A DNA stretch of 64,000 nt, from NCBI RefSeq assembly GCF_040947875.1, contig NZ_JBFRXN010000001.1, positions 496,001 to 560,000 of the forward strand, read 5' to 3'. This DNA is from Pseudomonas sp. MYb118 (GTDB taxonomy: Bacteria; Pseudomonadota; Gammaproteobacteria; Pseudomonadales; Pseudomonadaceae). The notes under the pieces are model-generated. The model did no database searches, was not told the origin of the DNA, and saw only the letters and a program-made list of their open reading frames with translations. Both the position numbers and the translations under genes were made by a program. Positions 61,244-64,000 of the stretch are shown here, in pieces (the first letter of the stretch is position 1; every line of letters starts with the position of its first letter).

Positions 61244-61645
61244 ATGCTTGATCATGTCTTCATTTCGGTCAGCGACGTCGAGCGCTCGATCCGTTTCTAC
61301 ACCGCGGCCCTGACGCCGCTGGGCATCACCGCACGGCTCGACTACGACGGCAAGGACGGCCCGCCAGGCCATCCGGACCTCAAGGGCTTTGGCGCCAATG
61401 GTCGGATGTTTTTCTGGTTGCGCGAGGGCGTCGTGGAAGGGCGGGCGGCGCATATCGGGTTCGTGGCGAGCAGCCAGGCCGAGGTCGATGCGGCCTATCG
61501 GGCGGCCATGGCCAATGGTGCCGTCGACAACGGCGCGCCAGGTGCACGCCTGCACTACGACCCCGATTACTACGCGGCCAACGTCCTCGATCCGGACGGT
61601 TACAGCCTGGAATTCGTCTACAAGAACTGGCAGCACACACTATGA
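61244..61645 (+). CDS. VOC/glyoxalase-family protein
   Basis: A 133-residue vicinal-oxygen-chelate protein. The first strand MLDHVFISVSDVERSIRFYTAAL contains the metal His; a second His appears in AAHIGFVASSQAEVDAAYRAAM and the closing NVLDPDGYSLEFVYK contributes Glu. Gly-rich loops fit a lyase/isomerase or dioxygenase-like fold. GAGGTAATTCCC precedes the ATG. Its stop overlaps the next gene's ATG by four bases, so they are coupled. Substrate unknown. Confidence 0.85.
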   Translation: MLDHVFISVSDVERSIRFYTAALTPLGITARLDYDGKDGPPGHPDLKGFGANGRMFFWLREGVVEGRAAHIGFVASSQAEVDAAYRAAMANGAVDNGAPGARLHYDPDYYAANVLDPDGYSLEFVYKNWQHTL

Positions 61646-62619
61646 AAAAACTCATGATCTATGGCGCCACCGGCTACACCGGGCGCATGGCGGCAGAGCA
61701 GGCCAAGGCGCTGGGGCTGGAACTGGTGCTTGGCGGACGTACCGAGCAAACACTGCGACCGTTGGCTGCCCGATTGGGGGTTGCTTATCGGGTCTTCGCG
61801 GTCGATCAGCTGACCTCGCAGTCACTGGAGGGGGTCGATGTACTGCTGAACTTCGCCGGGCCATTCGCCCGCACGGCGCACGCCCTGATGCGTGCCTGTA
61901 TCGAGTGTGGTGTCGATTACCTGGACATCACTGCCGAGATCAACGTCTACCGGCTGGCGGAACAACTGGGCGCCGAGGCCGCCAGTGCCGGTGTCATGCT
62001 CCTGCCCGGGGTCGGTTGGGACGTGGTGCCCACCGATTGCCTGGCGGTGCATGTCGCCCGGCGTGTGCAGGGTCCGCAGTCGTTGAAGGTGGCCCTGCAG
62101 GTTGCAGGCTCCATGTCTCGGGGATCGGCCCTGAGTGTCAGCGAGATCATCGGCGCGGGGCTGCTGGCGCGAGTGGGTGGAGCGCTGGTGGCAACGCCCG
62201 ATGCGCAACCCCGGCATTTTGATTTTGGCGAGGGCCCGGTCTTGTGTGCGCCGCTGTCTTTCGGTGACCTGGTCACGGGTTGGCACTCCACTGGCATCCC
62301 TGACATCGCCATGTTCGTGCACATTACCGGGGAGGCCTTTCCCGAGGGGGATTTAGCGCAATTGCCCGAGGGGCCGAGCGCTGAGCAACGTGCGGCGCAT
62401 CGCGCCAGGGCGGTGGCCGAAGTCACTGGGGCGGATGGCCGCGTGGCGCGTTCACTGATCGAGACCGTCAACGGCTACACCTATACGCCGTTGGCGGCGG
62501 TGCAAGCTGCGCGTCGGGTGTTGGGTGGCGAGCGTCGTCCCGGCTTTGCAACGCCGGCCCAGCTGTTCGGCAGCGGGTTCGCCGAGAGTATCGCCGGATC
62601 GAGCATCACCGATTTCTGA
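61642..62619 (+). CDS. Saccharopine dehydrogenase-like NAD(P)-binding oxidoreductase
   Basis: A 325-residue protein. The N-terminal Rossmann motif MIYGATGYTGRMAAEQAKAL is characteristic of the saccharopine dehydrogenase/trans-acting enoyl reductase superfamily. The middle has NFAGPFARTAHALMRACIEC and GVDYLDITAEINV, the usual second blocks. It lacks a lysine-pathway context, so a general reductase role in the SDR/VOC operon is more likely. Overlaps the VOC gene by four bases. Confidence 0.84.
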   Translation: MKKLMIYGATGYTGRMAAEQAKALGLELVLGGRTEQTLRPLAARLGVAYRVFAVDQLTSQSLEGVDVLLNFAGPFARTAHALMRACIECGVDYLDITAEINVYRLAEQLGAEAASAGVMLLPGVGWDVVPTDCLAVHVARRVQGPQSLKVALQVAGSMSRGSALSVSEIIGAGLLARVGGALVATPDAQPRHFDFGEGPVLCAPLSFGDLVTGWHSTGIPDIAMFVHITGEAFPEGDLAQLPEGPSAEQRAAHRARAVAEVTGADGRVARSLIETVNGYTYTPLAAVQAARRVLGGERRPGFATPAQLFGSGFAESIAGSSITDF

Positions 62620-62675
62620 TGTGACGGGTCAACCGACGGGCCACACACCTTGTGGGCCCGTCAGGGCGTTGGCGC

Positions 62676-63089
62676 TTATTTCGACAGGATCAGCAACGGG
62701 GTGTTTTTCTTCACCACGTAGGTCGCCAGTTCCGACGCTGTGGTCGAGCCCACGTTTTTCGCCGTGTGCGCGACACCTTCGGGAATGAACAGCGAGTCGC
62801 CGGCTTTCAGCGTCACCGGTGGCTGGCCTTCGAGCTGGTATTCGAACGTGCCGCTCTCGACGTGGGCGATCTCCACGCCAGGGTGGGAATGCTTCGGCGC
62901 AGCCACGCCGGCATCGAAGTCCACGCGCACCTGGATCACCTCGCGGTCGGCGGCCCCCAGATCGGCGCGCAGCAGGTCGGTGCGGTGCAGGCCGCTTTGC
63001 CAGCTTTTGGTTTCTTCGGCATGGGCGATGCCAGCGAGGGCGCCGAGTGCGACGACGGTAGCGAGGGCAGCAGTCTTGAATCGAGACAT
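62676..63089 (-). CDS. Secreted cupin-domain protein
   Basis: A 137-residue protein with a Sec signal peptide (residues 1-24, ending AHA-EE). The cupin core has APKHSHPGVEIAHVESGTFEY (motif 1, His-x-His and Glu) and DSLFIPEGVAHTAKNVG (motif 2 with His), so a metal site is complete. Periplasmic single cupins of this type have unknown substrates. It is convergent with the saccharopine-dehydrogenase-like gene and has the REP array upstream. Confidence 0.83.
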   Translation of the reverse strand: MSRFKTAALATVVALGALAGIAHAEETKSWQSGLHRTDLLRADLGAADREVIQVRVDFDAGVAAPKHSHPGVEIAHVESGTFEYQLEGQPPVTLKAGDSLFIPEGVAHTAKNVGSTTASELATYVVKKNTPLLILSK

Positions 63090-63269
63090 TGTTGTTCTCC
63101 GGTAAGGGCACGGCGAAGCGAGGAGTGCAGCGCCTGTGCGGTGAACTCATTAGGCGGGCGGGGTGTGTCGGCGGCGTGTCGAGCGGTGGGGTGTTTTGTA
63201 TCCTGAGGTAGCCATTGGCGGGGTGGATACGTGGTGGTACAGACCGAACGCCTGCGGCGCCTGAACCTC

Positions 63270-64000
63270 CATCGCGAGCAGGCTCGCTCCCACAGGTTTT
63301 TGTGTCGATCACATGTATTGCGGCTGGCCCAGCCCACTGTGGGAGCGAGCCTTGCTCGCGATGGTCGTGAACGATGACGCTGGCTGCCTGATGCCCTGCG
63401 GTGTCTGGGCCACCATCGCGAGCAAGCTCGCTCCTACAGGTTTTTGTGTCGACCACAAATCCTGCGGCTTACCCGGCCCCCTGTAGGAGCGAGCCTTGCT
63501 CGCGATGGTCGTGAACGATGATGCTGGCTGTCTGATGCCCCGCGGTGTCTGGGCCACCATCGCGAGCAAGCTCGCTCCTACAGGGTTTTGTGTCGATCAC
63601 ACATCTTGCGGCTGGCCCGGCCCACTGTGGGAGCGGGCTTGCTCGCGATGGTCGTGAACGATGATGCGGGCTGCCTGATGCCCCGCGGTGTCTGGGCCTC
63701 CATCGCGAGCATGCTCGCTCCTACAGGGTTTTGTGTCGACCACACATCTTGCGGCTGGCCCGGCCCCCTGTGGGAGCGAGCCTTGCTCGCGATGGTCGTG
63801 AACGATGACGCTGGCTGCCTGATGCCCTGCGGTGTCTGGGCCTCCATCGCGAGCATGCTCGCTCCTACAGGGTTTTGTGTCGGTCACACATTTTGCGGCT
63901 GGCCTGGCCCACTGTGGGAGCGAGCCTTGCTCGCGATGGTCGTGAACGATGATGAGGGCTGCCTGACGCCCTGCGGTGTCTGGGCCACCATCGCGAGCAA
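63270..64000. repeat. Tandem REP array, 144-bp period
   Basis: A single REP (63270-63296) precedes at least five inverted REP pairs beginning at 63337, 63481, 63625, 63768 and 63912; the last is cut by the window end. Spacing is 143-144 bases. The linkers between units (TTTTGTGTCGAYCACA... CTTGCGGCTGGCC) are repeated too, with minor substitutions. The open frames seen across this region are artefacts of the repeats. I see no genes from 63090 to the end. Confidence 0.93.

Noticed and set aside
63270..64000. CRISPR-like appearance of regularly spaced repeats
   Set aside because: The repeats are inverted REP pairs, the linkers are themselves repeated instead of unique spacers, and no cas genes are present.

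Overview
The window is chromosomal DNA of a Pseudomonas, most likely of the P. fluorescens group. The main reasons are the conserved order thrS-infC-rpmI-rplT-pheS-pheT-ihfA-merR-tRNA-Pro(GGG), the high-GC codon usage, and the many palindromic REP elements with the core GGGAGCGAGCYTGCTCGCGAT.

Layout. 1-2.9 kb: the 3' end of a nucleoside hydrolase gene, small hypothetical genes, an I78-type inhibitor lipoprotein and a cold-shock protein. 3.1-10.7 kb: the translation/IHF block. The thrS leader can fold into two hairpins that resemble tRNA-Thr anticodon arms, and infC appears to start at AUU. 10.7-17.7 kb: a small decayed prophage or island next to tRNA-Pro(GGG). It has a frameshifted integrase, an excisionase and early phage genes on the minus strand, interleaved with four AT-richer plus-strand cargo genes (three membrane proteins and one HEPN-like protein). 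These four are the best candidates for an undescribed function. 17.8-22.1 kb: lipoprotein, GAF-GGDEF diguanylate cyclase, secreted alpha/beta hydrolase, and a degenerate HD-GYP/LuxR regulator.

22.1-38.6 kb is an organosulfur scavenging region: two sulfonate-type binding proteins, two flavin monooxygenases, a peroxiredoxin-like protein, a TonB receptor, a TauD-type dioxygenase, a four-domain rhodanese, a thiol dioxygenase, a LysR regulator, an ABC permease/ATPase pair and a TonB-ExbB-ExbD set. Three of its transcription units share a 24-bp leader box. 38.6-44.3 kb: MFS exporter, zinc alcohol dehydrogenase, FAD monooxygenase, a cysteine-rich regulator facing a catalase-like peroxidase across a perfect 32-bp palindrome, and a lipoprotein.

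44.9-58.7 kb is an amino-acid catabolic region that fits hydroxyproline or a related imino acid: GntR regulator, proline-racemase-superfamily enzyme (frameshifted), DapA-type lyase, ABC permeases and ATPase, DadA-like oxidase, aldehyde dehydrogenase, two short-chain dehydrogenases and a periplasmic binding protein. 58.8-63.1 kb: DUF4157-like protein, AraC regulator beside an SDR/VOC/saccharopine-dehydrogenase-like operon, and a secreted cupin. 63.3-64 kb: a tandem REP array that runs off the window.

Four genes (integrase, a phage gene, tonB, the racemase) carry single-base frameshifts. Three are explained by one surplus base and one by a missing base, so sequencing error has to be excluded before they are read as biological decay.
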